A stretch of DNA of 34,583 nt from JACOZG01 sp964564105 (GTDB taxonomy: Bacteria; Patescibacteriota; Minisyncoccia; Phycocordibacterales; JACOZG01), in the NCBI GenBank assembly GCA_964564105.1, contig CAZLZS010000008.1:1-34583 (forward strand), in the 5' to 3' direction. The notes under the pieces were generated by a model that was given only the letters and a program-made list of their open reading frames with translations, did no database searches and had not been told where the DNA came from. Position 1 is the first letter of the stretch. Every line of letters starts with the position of its first letter. Shown here in pieces: positions 1 to 6,421 of this stretch. The translations under genes and the position numbers were made by a program.

Positions 1-84
1 CTTTCCGCGCTTCGCGCGGCCGAATCGGTCGGGCAAAAATCGGAAAGTTTGATATTGGTGGAATTATACAACTCCGCTCGAACA
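1..84. other. Structured non-coding edge with TTC-loop hairpins
   Basis: No gene is visible. Positions 5-19 form a hairpin (CCGCGC-TTC-GCGCGG). It is enclosed by the longer-range complement CTTTCCG (1-7) and CGGAAAG (about 41-47). The GCGC-TTC-GCGC loop resembles the hairpin inside the right inverted repeat near 2192-2210, so this may be another member of that repeat family. Confidence 0.4.
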
Positions 85-213
85 TTTTTTGAACGGAACT
101 GACCCGCCTCCGCTTCGCTCCGGCGGAACGCTCGGGCGCGGCGGAATTCCCCCCACACCCCCCTTCCGCCGCGCCCTCGCTTCTGGCATTTCGGCGAAAA
201 AATCCGGCGGCTA
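85..213 (+). repeat. Left inverted repeat of three-gene cassette (IR-L)
   Basis: This GC-rich element has three parts. An 18-bp block (85-102) and an 85-bp block (129-213, containing C6-ACA-C6 and ending CCGGCGGCTA) both match, base for base by eye, the reverse complement of 2106-2230. Between them lies an unshared, imperfectly palindromic segment (103-128, CCGCC...GGCGG). With the copy at 2106-2230 it brackets the genes at 321-2100. The apparent ORF through it is not coding. Confidence 0.85.
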
Positions 214-232
214 CAAAATCAGAAACCATACA

Positions 233-261
233 TTGAAAAAATCTACGATTTTTGCTATGCT
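233..261 (+). promoter_or_regulatory. Promoter of cassette regulator
   Basis: TTGAAA (233-238), a 17-nt spacer and TATGCT (256-261), preceded by an extended -10 TGC. The predicted transcript start is near 268, about 50 nt before the XRE gene. It lies just inside the left inverted repeat. No clear Shine-Dalgarno precedes the ATG at 321. Confidence 0.55.
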
Positions 262-320
262 TGTTTTGTGAGCAAAGAAAGTAATGACTCATATTTCTAT
301 ACTATCAAAAGTAGCATACT

Positions 321-518
321 ATGGCAACTATATCACAAAACATAAAGAGAGTGCGAACAAAACAGGGTTTGACGCAGGACGACTTGGCGAAGAAGGCCAA
401 TATCAAGTATTCTACCCTTACCAAAATTGAGGGTGATGTAGTTACCAAGCCAAGCGTTCAAACAATTCAAAAAATCGCCAAGTCGTTAGGCGTTTCGATT
501 GAAGAACTGCTAAAATAG
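321..518 (+). CDS. XRE/Cro-type helix-turn-helix regulator
   Basis: This 65-aa protein is a single HTH_3 domain and nothing else. Residues about 8-62 follow the family pattern: IKRVRTKQGLTQDDLAKKAN, then a recognition helix (YSTLTKIE), and a closing segment IAKSLGVSIEELL. Stand-alone domains of this size usually bind DNA as dimers and repress their own or neighbouring genes. It is the first gene of the cassette flanked by inverted repeats, 58 bp before the next ORF, so it may control the two membrane proteins downstream. That role is inferred; no palindromic operator was clear. The fold assignment is secure, the target is unknown. Confidence 0.85.
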   Translation: MATISQNIKRVRTKQGLTQDDLAKKANIKYSTLTKIEGDVVTKPSVQTIQKIAKSLGVSIEELLK

Positions 519-542
519 GAATGTCAGACTATTGATAGCCAT

Positions 543-570
543 TGTTTACGTTTTATAAATGTTGTAATAT
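543..570 (+). promoter_or_regulatory. Possible promoter for membrane-protein pair
   Basis: TTGTTT (543-548), a 16-nt spacer and TAATAT (565-570). The start would fall at or next to the ATG at 577, giving a leaderless mRNA. An alternative pair, TTGATA (532-537) and TATAAA (554-559) with a 16-nt spacer, would give a leader of about 10 nt. Neither option leaves room for a Shine-Dalgarno. Confidence 0.35.
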
Positions 571-576
571 ATAGAC

Positions 577-1110
577 ATGGAAATGATCAAGAAAAACATA
601 ACTTTGGTCTTGGGAATATCAATCCCAATTTTGATGATTTTATTCGTGGCGGGTAGTATCTATCTGCCCGGACTTTTTATAAAACCATACTTTAATTTTT
701 TATATGTAAGTGGCGATGACTCCTATTATTACTACAACAACGGATATCAGTATTCTGTCCAAAACAACAAGTTAGTAAGAAATGAGATTAAGCAACCAGT
801 AAATCAAAATTATAACCCGCCACGAGTTGAATCAAAATTGTATATTTATGACGTTGCGAAAAATGAAGCGAAAGAAATTTCTTTTGCCGACGCACAAAAT
901 CTAAATTTAGATTCCAGCGTAAAATCGCCTGACGATTTTGAGGTTGTCTATGGCAGTCGCGGCGATGGCTTCTTTCCGTTCTTCTGGGGTGGAGGAACAG
1001 ATTACAATGCGAGATATTTGAAAGGTCATAACGTGAGCAAAAAATTAAATCTTCAGCTAAACGGAGGCTCATATTACAATAATTTCCGTTTTATTGGCTG
1101 GATAAAATAA
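577..1110 (+). CDS. Membrane-anchored hypothetical protein
   Basis: I do not recognise the family of this 177-aa protein. Residues about 7-33 form one strong hydrophobic segment after two lysines, so it is an uncleaved signal anchor or a signal peptide. The rest is hydrophilic and rich in Tyr, Asn and Gly, with runs such as DDSYYYYNNGYQY, GDGFFPFFWGGG and GGSYYNNF. No catalytic motif is evident. It lies 6 bp upstream of the polytopic protein at 1117 and is surely co-transcribed with it. Expected location: outer face of the cytoplasmic membrane. The gene is AT-richer than the housekeeping genes further right, in keeping with an acquired cassette. Confidence 0.7.
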   Translation: MEMIKKNITLVLGISIPILMILFVAGSIYLPGLFIKPYFNFLYVSGDDSYYYYNNGYQYSVQNNKLVRNEIKQPVNQNYNPPRVESKLYIYDVAKNEAKEISFADAQNLNLDSSVKSPDDFEVVYGSRGDGFFPFFWGGGTDYNARYLKGHNVSKKLNLQLNGGSYYNNFRFIGWIK

Positions 1111-1116
1111 AATCAT

Positions 1117-2100
1117 ATGGCAACCAAAGAAGAAGTTTTGCAGTACATTAGAACGCTCGCCGAACAGAAAGTTGTTTCAAAAGAAGAACTCGACGCGGCT
1201 TTTGATTCTGGAAGTGGTATCAAAACCGATGTTGTTTTAACAAAAAAGCTCGGCATCGCCGAAATTTTATATTACATTGGCGGCGCGATTGTGTTTTTAG
1301 GAATTTCCATTTTGCTTTGGCAAAATTGGTCAACACTTGGATTTGGAACAAAAGTTTTGGCAACGCTTGGCTCTGGTATCGCCGCCTATTTTGTCGGGCT
1401 ATTGTTTAGCAGAGATGAACGTACTGAAACTGCTGGCTCTGCTTTCTATCTAATTTCTGCTCTCGTAACGCCAATGGGTCTCTGGGTGGTGTTTGATAAC
1501 GCTGGATTTGACGCCAGCAGTTACGGAACACAAAGTTTGATTTCAGGAATAATGCTGGGAACTTATCTGTTATCTCTTCTTGTTTTCAGAAAAAACGTCT
1601 TTACCCTATTTAGTATCTTGTTCGGAACATGGCTATTTTTCAGTCTTACGAGTTTTATGGTAGGCGGTGGCCCATACTTTGATGATTGGAAATTTTACGA
1701 ATATCGCGTTCTCGTTGCCGGTATTGCTTATATTTTGTTAGGTTATGCCTTCTCAAAAAATGAGCGTGCCCCACTCCAAGGATTTCTCTATGGTTTTGGT
1801 ATTCTTGGTTTTCTCGGTGCGGCTCTCACGCTTGGAGGTTGGGAGCCAAATCAAAATGTGTTTTGGGAACTGATTTACCCAGGATTTGTATTTGGAGCTT
1901 TGTTCCTTAGTGTCCATATCAAGAGCAAAGCGTTTCTGACGTGGGGCACACTCTTTCTTATGGCTTATATTCTGAAAATCACTTCAGAATATTTCTCAAG
2001 CGGTTTAGGTTGGCCTCTTGCGCTCGTTATCGCTGGACTTGCGATGATTGGCGTGGGCTATATGTCCATCTCTCTCAAAAAGAAATATCTATCCGCTTAA
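1117..2100 (+). CDS. Polytopic membrane protein, DUF2157-like
   Basis: A 327-aa protein. It begins with a soluble stretch of about 45 residues (a short helical segment containing VSKEELDAAF), followed by roughly nine or ten hydrophobic helices from residue 47 to 320 separated by short loops. This layout, an N-terminal cytoplasmic helix pair and then many closely spaced helices starting with a YYIGGAIVFLGISILLW-type segment, resembles predicted membrane proteins of the DUF2157 kind. The match is by general pattern only and no function is known. No transporter signature or catalytic motif was seen. It is the last gene of the cassette; the right inverted repeat begins 5 bp after its stop codon. 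Confidence 0.7.
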   Translation: MATKEEVLQYIRTLAEQKVVSKEELDAAFDSGSGIKTDVVLTKKLGIAEILYYIGGAIVFLGISILLWQNWSTLGFGTKVLATLGSGIAAYFVGLLFSRDERTETAGSAFYLISALVTPMGLWVVFDNAGFDASSYGTQSLISGIMLGTYLLSLLVFRKNVFTLFSILFGTWLFFSLTSFMVGGGPYFDDWKFYEYRVLVAGIAYILLGYAFSKNERAPLQGFLYGFGILGFLGAALTLGGWEPNQNVFWELIYPGFVFGALFLSVHIKSKAFLTWGTLFLMAYILKITSEYFSSGLGWPLALVIAGLAMIGVGYMSISLKKKYLSA

Positions 2101-2105
2101 GAAAT

Positions 2106-2230
2106 TAGCCGCCGGATTTTTTCGCCGAAATGCCAGAAGCGAGGGCGCGGCGGAAGGGGGGTGTGGGGGGAATTCCGCCGCGCCCGAGCGGTTTGGCGCG
2201 CGAAGCGCGCCATCAGTTCCGTTCAAAAAA
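2106..2230 (-). repeat. Right inverted repeat of three-gene cassette (IR-R)
   Basis: Reverse-complement partner of 85-213. Positions 2106-2190 match 129-213 and 2213-2230 match 85-102. The segment between differs and carries a strong hairpin (TGGCGCGC-TTC-GCGCGCCA, about 2193-2211). The swap of one hairpin for another at the same place in otherwise identical copies suggests modular repeat evolution. Confidence 0.85.
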
Positions 2231-2264
2231 GGTTCGGATTTCGTCAAACAAACGCACAAGACGC

Positions 2265-2293
2265 GTTTTTTGAGCCTCTGGGAGGCAAAAAAC
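2265..2293. other. A/T-tailed hairpin
   Basis: A stem GCCTC-TGG-GAGGC (2274-2286) is extended on both sides by a T-run (2266-2271) and an A-run (2287-2292), giving an almost continuous 12-bp helix. No T-run follows it in either direction, so it is probably not an intrinsic terminator. Its role is unknown. Confidence 0.4.
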
Positions 2294-2311
2294 TCTTAGG
2301 GGTAGCGACAG

Positions 2312-2343
2312 AATAGCGGTTTCAAACCCGCTATTTTTGTTTT
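2312..2343 (+). terminator. Intrinsic terminator after cassette
   Basis: An 8-bp stem AATAGCGG/CCGCTATT (2312-2319 with 2328-2335) with an 8-nt loop, followed by TTTTTGTTTT. It lies downstream of the right inverted repeat and insulates the following metal-resistance genes. Confidence 0.7.
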
Positions 2344-2402
2344 CAAACAATAGTGAGTAGCAGGGTGGGGTAAATTATCATGATATTGTGGATAACCCAC
2401 TA

Positions 2403-2431
2403 TTGCACCCTTTTTATTTTTTGGTTATCAT
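2403..2431 (+). promoter_or_regulatory. Promoter of arsR-merA operon
   Basis: TTGCAC (2403-2408), a 17-nt spacer and TATCAT (2426-2431). The start would fall about 2438-2442, at or just before the ATG at 2442, so the regulator is probably translated from a leaderless or near-leaderless mRNA. Confidence 0.55.
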
Positions 2432-2449
2432 TTGAATATCTATGCAAAC
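2430..2449 (+). promoter_or_regulatory. Candidate ArsR-type operator O1
   Basis: ATTTGAA, six bases, then TGCAAAC: an imperfect inverted repeat that overlaps the end of the -10 box and the start codon of the regulator. It has the same half-site and 6-nt spacing as the better palindrome at 4163-4182, and it resembles the AT-rich 'TTTGAA...TTCAAA' sites bound by ArsR/SmtB repressors. Autoregulation is inferred. Confidence 0.5.
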
Positions 2450-2768
2450 GAAAGATATTAAGCAAATCAAAAAGGAATTGCGAAACCGCAGTGCACTTAT
2501 TCAATGTGCAAAAGAATTTAATATGGTCGGCGACCCCACCCGCCTTAAAATCTGCTATCTTTTATGCCGCCACAAGGAACTTTCAGTTGGCGAGATTGCC
2601 GAAATTATCGTGGTATCCATATCCGCCGTATCGCACACGCTCAAAAAACTCCACCAAGCGGAAGTAGTGGAAAGCCGCAGAGATTTCCGCAATGTCTATT
2701 ATCAGCTTAAGAAATCACCTCTTACAGAAATGCTCAAAGAGCGATTAAGAACAATAGGAACAATATGA
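2442..2768 (+). CDS. ArsR/SmtB-family metal-responsive repressor
   Basis: A 108-aa winged-helix regulator. The core runs from about residue 30 (MVGDPTRLKICYLLCRHKELSVGEIAEII) through the recognition helix (VSISAVSHTLKKLHQAEVV) to the wing (ESRRDFRNVYYQL), as expected for ArsR/SmtB proteins of 95-120 aa. Cysteines occur near residues 22, 38 and 42 and could bind metal, but the classical CxC pair of ArsR or CadC is not at its usual place (LSVGE instead of LCVGD), so the inducer cannot be named from the motif. Its stop overlaps the merA start by four bases (ATGA), which ties the two genes together. ArsR-type mercury regulators are known in actinobacterial mer operons, so Hg(II) sensing is likely but inferred. 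Confidence 0.88.
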   Translation: MQTKDIKQIKKELRNRSALIQCAKEFNMVGDPTRLKICYLLCRHKELSVGEIAEIIVVSISAVSHTLKKLHQAEVVESRRDFRNVYYQLKKSPLTEMLKERLRTIGTI

Positions 2769-4168
2769 AAACATTTGACCTCATAATTATCGGTGGTGGA
2801 GCGGGTGCATTTGCGGCGGCTATTCGTGCCGATGAGTTGAAAGCAAAAACAGCGATGATTAACGCTGGACTTCCACTTGGTGGAACTTGCGTAAATGTAG
2901 GGTGTGTCCCTTCAAAAACGCTTCTCTGGGCAGGAGAGATATTACACACTGCGAAATATCACAATGTATCGGGTGTTGAGTTAGAAGTTAAAAACTTTGA
3001 CTTTCAAAAGGTTATCCAAGAGGAACTCGCTTTAGTGGAACGTTTAAGACAAGAAAAATATGAAAAAGTTTTACAGCATTTAGAGAAGGTAACGGTTGTA
3101 GAAGGCAGAGCACAATTTGTTTCTCCGAACGAAATTGAGGTTAATGGCGAGAAATTAGCGGCAAAGAAATTTATTATCGCCGCAGGTTCAACTGCCAATG
3201 TTCCGCCGATTGAGGGTATTCGTGAGGTCGGTTATGTCACGCATATTGAAGCGTTAAAGCTGGGAAAACAGCCTAAGGAATTGATGGTAATTGGTGCGGG
3301 ACCTGTAGGACTGGAATTCGGGCAAATGTTCTCCCGCTTCGGTACAAAAGTAACTATCCTTCAGCGCGGACCTTCACTATTTCCGCCCGCCGAAAAGGCA
3401 TTCACCGATCGTCTTCAGGAATTACTACAGAAGGAGGGCATAGTTATAAAAACAAATGTTGAAGTAAAAAAAGCCCGAAAGGAAAAAAATAAAAAAGTTA
3501 TTTCTTACACCGTTGACGGCAAACAAGAAAAAGTTTCTGCGGACGAGATACTTTTGGCGGCGGGCAAAACGCCAAACACACAAGGGCTTGGTTTTGATGT
3601 CGTTGGTGTTGAAATAGACAAACGGCAAGCTATTGTCGTCAATCAAAATTTCCAAACATCCAATAAGAACATTTTTGCGGTGGGTGATGTTACAGATGGC
3701 CCCTTGCGGCTTGAGCCAACCGCTGGACGCGAAGGCACGCTGGCCGCAGAAAATGCCCTCAAGGGCGCAACGCTTTCCATTGACTACAACGCCGTGCCTT
3801 ACACTATTTTTACCGACCCCCAGCTTGCCGGTGTCGGTTTCACCGAAGACGAGCAGATGAAGCAAATGGGCGTTTGTACCTGCCGCACGGTTTCGTTTGA
3901 AAATGTGCCGAAAGCGATCATCATGCGCCGCACCGAGGGGATGATAAAAATGGCAATTCACCCGCAAACGAAACAAATTCTCGGCGTTCACATTCTCGCG
4001 CCGAACGCCGGAGAACTCATCGCCGAGGCAATGATGCTGGTGAAAAATAAAAACACCATTGACGATGTGGTGAATTCTCTGCCGATGTTTCCGACACTTT
4101 CCGAGGCGATAAAAATTGTGGCTCTTTCCTTTACCAAAGACATCAGCAAATTAAGTTGCTGTATTTGA
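2765..4168 (+). CDS. merA: Mercuric reductase
   Basis: A 467-aa cytoplasmic FAD/NAD(P)H disulfide oxidoreductase that reduces Hg(II) to volatile Hg(0). Visible features are the N-terminal FAD motif (IIIGGGAGAFAAA, 7-19), the redox pair C42-x4-C47 in GGTCVNVGCVPSK, the second nucleotide-binding motif (VIGAGPVGLEFGQMF), an ATGKTPN-like LLAAGKTPNT, the FAD-closing GDVTDGP, and a dimerisation domain with YTIFTDPQLAGVGFTE. The C-terminal pair C465-C466 (LSCCI) separates MerA from lipoamide dehydrogenase, because it delivers mercury to the active site of the partner subunit. The N-terminal heavy-metal-associated domain found in many MerA proteins is absent. The gene is coupled to the ArsR-family gene by a 4-bp overlap. 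No complete mercury importer follows, only a degraded MerC-like remnant at 6422. Confidence 0.88.
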   Translation: MKTFDLIIIGGGAGAFAAAIRADELKAKTAMINAGLPLGGTCVNVGCVPSKTLLWAGEILHTAKYHNVSGVELEVKNFDFQKVIQEELALVERLRQEKYEKVLQHLEKVTVVEGRAQFVSPNEIEVNGEKLAAKKFIIAAGSTANVPPIEGIREVGYVTHIEALKLGKQPKELMVIGAGPVGLEFGQMFSRFGTKVTILQRGPSLFPPAEKAFTDRLQELLQKEGIVIKTNVEVKKARKEKNKKVISYTVDGKQEKVSADEILLAAGKTPNTQGLGFDVVGVEIDKRQAIVVNQNFQTSNKNIFAVGDVTDGPLRLEPTAGREGTLAAENALKGATLSIDYNAVPYTIFTDPQLAGVGFTEDEQMKQMGVCTCRTVSFENVPKAIIMRRTEGMIKMAIHPQTKQILGVHILAPNAGELIAEAMMLVKNKNTIDDVVNSLPMFPTLSEAIKIVALSFTKDISKLSCCI

Positions 4169-4193
4169 ACATCTATTCAAATGATGATATACT
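4163..4193 (+). promoter_or_regulatory. Promoter with overlapping ArsR-type operator O2
   Basis: TTGAAC (4165-4170), a 17-nt spacer and TATACT (4188-4193, with extended TGA before it) form a strong promoter. A perfect palindrome ATTTGAA-N6-TTCAAAT (4163-4169 and 4176-4182) covers the -35 box. The half-site matches O1 in front of the regulator. Repression of the downstream ASCH-AroE gene by the ArsR-family protein is inferred. The -35 overlaps the last codons of merA. Confidence 0.65.
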
Positions 4194-4246
4194 CCACAAT
4201 GGAAAACTGTTGCGGAACACCACAATTTAATAAGGAGAATTCTGGA

Positions 4247-5683
4247 ATGGAAAAGGACAAAAACAGAAAACACGGTAAGCCCGTGCTGGCGCGCGAGCTT
4301 TGGTTTCAAGAGGCCGAAGAAGAGCTTATAGCAGAACATCGTATCACTGCCACCGTTAGAGCTGGCGACAGAACTGCGGAAACCCCCGATCCTAAAGGTG
4401 GGTATCGCGAAGGCGGTTTTATCACCCTGAAAATCCAGAAAGCTGATGGTCGGTTTGATCCTTTAGAAACAAAGGCTGTAGCGTATTCTGTTGAAAAAAG
4501 GATATTGAGAGAGATTGAGCCGGACGATTTACAAGGAACGCCGCTGAAGCAAAAAACCAAAGCAGAGCTCATTGAAAAATTGAAGCGGCTTTACGGAAGA
4601 GATTTTACTGACAGCGATGTCGTGACGATTGTGCGGTTTGAGTATGAGGACAATCTGAAGGATGCCGGTGATTTAATCCGAGCAAGGGCCTTGACTTACG
4701 CCTATGAACCTAAAGCTAACCCTGAAAGCATAGATTTTCCTTCATACACCATACCGCTCATAGAGCATGATTATCCCGCTAAAACCCCTGTGATGTGGAA
4801 TGCTGCATACCGAGAATTCGGTATTGATGCTGGAAACATTATGTTGGTTGGCAATCCAAAACAATGCGGCTATATGTTAGATGTATTTCGCGAAGACACG
4901 AAATACAAAGGCGGCGGGGCTGGAGTGGGTTTCAAAGACGAGGTCGTTCCTTATCTTGACGAGCTTGACCCGCTGGCAAAAGAGATCGGCGCCGTTAATT
5001 TCATCTTGAAAACGTCTGAAGGAAAGTTGAAAGGATTCAATACTGACGGCATAGGTTATGCGCAGAGCTTGGAAGAAGTATTCAGAGAGAGGCAAGAAGA
5101 ATTACGCGGCAAAAAGGCTCTAATTCTGGGGGCTGGAGGAGCCGGCAACGCAGTCGCTTTCGCTCTTGCGGAAAAAGGCATGAGGATTGTAATCCTCAAC
5201 AGAACTGTCACGAAAGCTCGCGATCTGGCGGATAAGATAAACAGGTACTTGAAGAAAATGGGGGCAGACGAGATGGTAAGATTCGGCGGCGAAGAATTGA
5301 TTGCCGCAGAAGTAAGAGACGCCGCCGCGGTCATTAATGTCTCCACCAAGGGTTCGGCCGGAGAGCTGGAGAAGTATTCTGCACTTGCGCCCGCGTATCT
5401 GCCCGCAACCGAAGAAAACATACAGGAAAATCTCGGACAGGCAGGAGAAGTATTGCGAACCATCACGCGAGATGCAGTGGTGAGTGATATCGTGCTTGAT
5501 AAAGAATTGACACCGCTTCTCCAATCTGCTCGGAATGCCGGTTTTGAAACTCTTGACGGCGTTCCAATGGTGATCAATCAAGGCGTGGAAGCATTTTGGT
5601 TGCTCTACGGTGAAGAACTCCAAGCAAAGAATGTTACAAAGGAACAAGTGGCCGAGGTTATGAAGCGAGCCGCAGGTTCTTAA
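4247..5683 (+). CDS. aroE: ASCH domain-shikimate dehydrogenase fusion
   Basis: The start at 4247 (478 aa) is chosen because AAGGAG (4232-4237) lies 9 nt upstream. The frame stays open back to 4181, but the promoter's -10 lies in that stretch. Residues about 18-135 look like an ASCH (PUA-like, RNA-binding) domain: ITATVRAGDR, GGYREGGFITL, then DDLQGT, ELIEKLKRLYG and a closing DVVTIVRFEY. Residues about 165-470 are shikimate dehydrogenase, the NADPH-dependent step from dehydroshikimate to shikimate. They include GFKDEVVPYLDELDPLAKEIGAVN with the catalytic Lys (K230), NTDG with the catalytic Asp (D267), the nucleotide loop GAGGAG (294-300) and the NADP-type NRT (318-320). The usual N-terminal SKSP substrate motif is not obvious. 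AroE is normally about 270 aa and not fused. No other shikimate gene is in the window. The gene sits behind a likely ArsR operator. Confidence 0.82.
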   Translation: MEKDKNRKHGKPVLARELWFQEAEEELIAEHRITATVRAGDRTAETPDPKGGYREGGFITLKIQKADGRFDPLETKAVAYSVEKRILREIEPDDLQGTPLKQKTKAELIEKLKRLYGRDFTDSDVVTIVRFEYEDNLKDAGDLIRARALTYAYEPKANPESIDFPSYTIPLIEHDYPAKTPVMWNAAYREFGIDAGNIMLVGNPKQCGYMLDVFREDTKYKGGGAGVGFKDEVVPYLDELDPLAKEIGAVNFILKTSEGKLKGFNTDGIGYAQSLEEVFRERQEELRGKKALILGAGGAGNAVAFALAEKGMRIVILNRTVTKARDLADKINRYLKKMGADEMVRFGGEELIAAEVRDAAAVINVSTKGSAGELEKYSALAPAYLPATEENIQENLGQAGEVLRTITRDAVVSDIVLDKELTPLLQSARNAGFETLDGVPMVINQGVEAFWLLYGEELQAKNVTKEQVAEVMKRAAGS

Positions 5684-5689
5684 ATTTAC

Positions 5690-5720
5690 AGGGCGCTCTA
5701 TTTGTTAGGGCGCTCTTTTT
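5690..5720 (+). terminator. Terminator built from two identical 10-mers
   Basis: AGGGCGCTCT occurs at 5690-5699 and again at 5707-5716. As RNA the two copies pair antiparallel over 10 bp, using two G-U wobbles, and TTTTT follows. It ends the aroE fusion transcript just before the small ORFs. Confidence 0.65.
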
Positions 5721-5725
5721 ATAAT

Positions 5726-5935
5726 ATGAATATAGGGCTTTTAGGATTTATATTAGATGTTATAGGAAAAGTTATGGTCGCTTATGCGGCGATTAAAGTT
5801 CACCGCCGTTTTTGGAAAGAACATAAAGTTGACGAATTTATTTTTAGAGCCATGGAGTGGGAACAAATTATTGGTATTTTGGGCGTCACTCTCATTATTA
5901 TCGGTTTCATTCTGCAAATTCCATCAAAATTATGA
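5726..5935 (+). CDS. Small two-helix membrane protein
   Basis: A 69-aa protein. The ATG at 5726 is preferred over an upstream in-frame TTG because that TTG lies inside the terminator. It has two hydrophobic helices (about 3-24 and 46-64) joined by a basic loop (KVHRRFWKEHKVDE). Small membrane proteins with this look, ending in a helix such as GILGVTLIIIGFILQ, are common in CPR genomes; the function is unknown. Its stop overlaps the next start by four bases (ATGA), making it the first of three coupled small genes. A TATAAT directly abuts the ATG, so the promoter must lie elsewhere or this is fortuitous. Confidence 0.65.
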   Translation: MNIGLLGFILDVIGKVMVAYAAIKVHRRFWKEHKVDEFIFRAMEWEQIIGILGVTLIIIGFILQIPSKL

Positions 5936-6231
5936 TCCCGTATAAACATACGGAATATTCCCGAATTAATCGATACATTTACATCGGCACAAATTTTTGC
6001 TGCCAAACTCATTTTGATAAAACTCTTCTCAACCAAGGCATAGCTACGGACATGATTTTGGAAGAAACAAGAATGGACACGCCCTTCGGCGTGAAATGTT
6101 ACCTGTGGTTGCCGGTAAAAGATCGTCATGCCCCGACCACGTATCAATTTTCAATGGGTCCAGTACAGATAAATGTAAATACTCTTAAAAAATTTCAAAA
6201 ATTATACAAAAAGCCCCGAATTAAGTTATGA
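5932..6231 (+). CDS. Small hypothetical soluble protein
   Basis: A 99-aa protein starting at the ATG that overlaps the preceding stop by four bases. Translation is probably coupled to the gene upstream. The sequence has no membrane segment and no motif I can assign. It contains a Cys pair (NFCCQTHFD), a central segment RMDTPFGVKCYLWLPV that looks like beta-strand structure, and a basic C-terminus (KKFQKLYKKPRIKL). The frame is open further upstream, but that part overlaps the previous gene and is not needed. Overlaps on both sides argue that it is a real gene. Confidence 0.6.
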   Translation: MIPYKHTEYSRINRYIYIGTNFCCQTHFDKTLLNQGIATDMILEETRMDTPFGVKCYLWLPVKDRHAPTTYQFSMGPVQINVNTLKKFQKLYKKPRIKL

Positions 6232-6416
6232 AGAACTTTTTAACTATCTCGTGGTTTGGAATAAAAGAACCGTTCAAAAAATCTACTTACATTGTGCTAT
6301 TTGTTATTTTTGTTTTGAACTATCGGTGGTATTTTGTTGTCGGGATAACTCTACTTATGCTCATGGAGATTTATTTGACAGCTCGCAAAATAAACAAAGT
6401 TTGCACATCGTGCTAA
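6228..6416 (+). CDS. Small membrane protein with CxxC tail
   Basis: A 62-aa protein overlapping the previous stop by four bases, the third coupled small gene. It has one long or two closely spaced hydrophobic segments (about 19-50: YIVLFVIFVLNYRWYFVVGI then LLMLMEIYL). It ends in KVCTSC, a CxxC right at the C-terminus that could bind metal on the cytoplasmic side if the topology is in-out-in. That is speculation prompted by the nearby mer genes. No family was recognised. Confidence 0.55.
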   Translation: MKNFLTISWFGIKEPFKKSTYIVLFVIFVLNYRWYFVVGITLLMLMEIYLTARKINKVCTSC

Positions 6417-6421
6417 AATAG

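Noticed and set aside
89..271. Short ORFs running through the inverted repeats (89-271 and 2048-2299)
   Set aside because: They translate repeat sequence with biased composition and no start signals.
2265..2293. Hairpin GCCTC/GAGGC as an intrinsic terminator
   Set aside because: The stem is followed by A residues, not T residues, in the direction of transcription. The true terminator is at 2312-2343.
4181..4246. In-frame extension of the ASCH-AroE gene containing MENCCGTPQ
   Set aside because: It overlaps the operator and -10 box, while AAGGAG at 4232-4237 marks the ATG at 4247. A Cys-Cys leader peptide from ATG 4199 remains a remote alternative.
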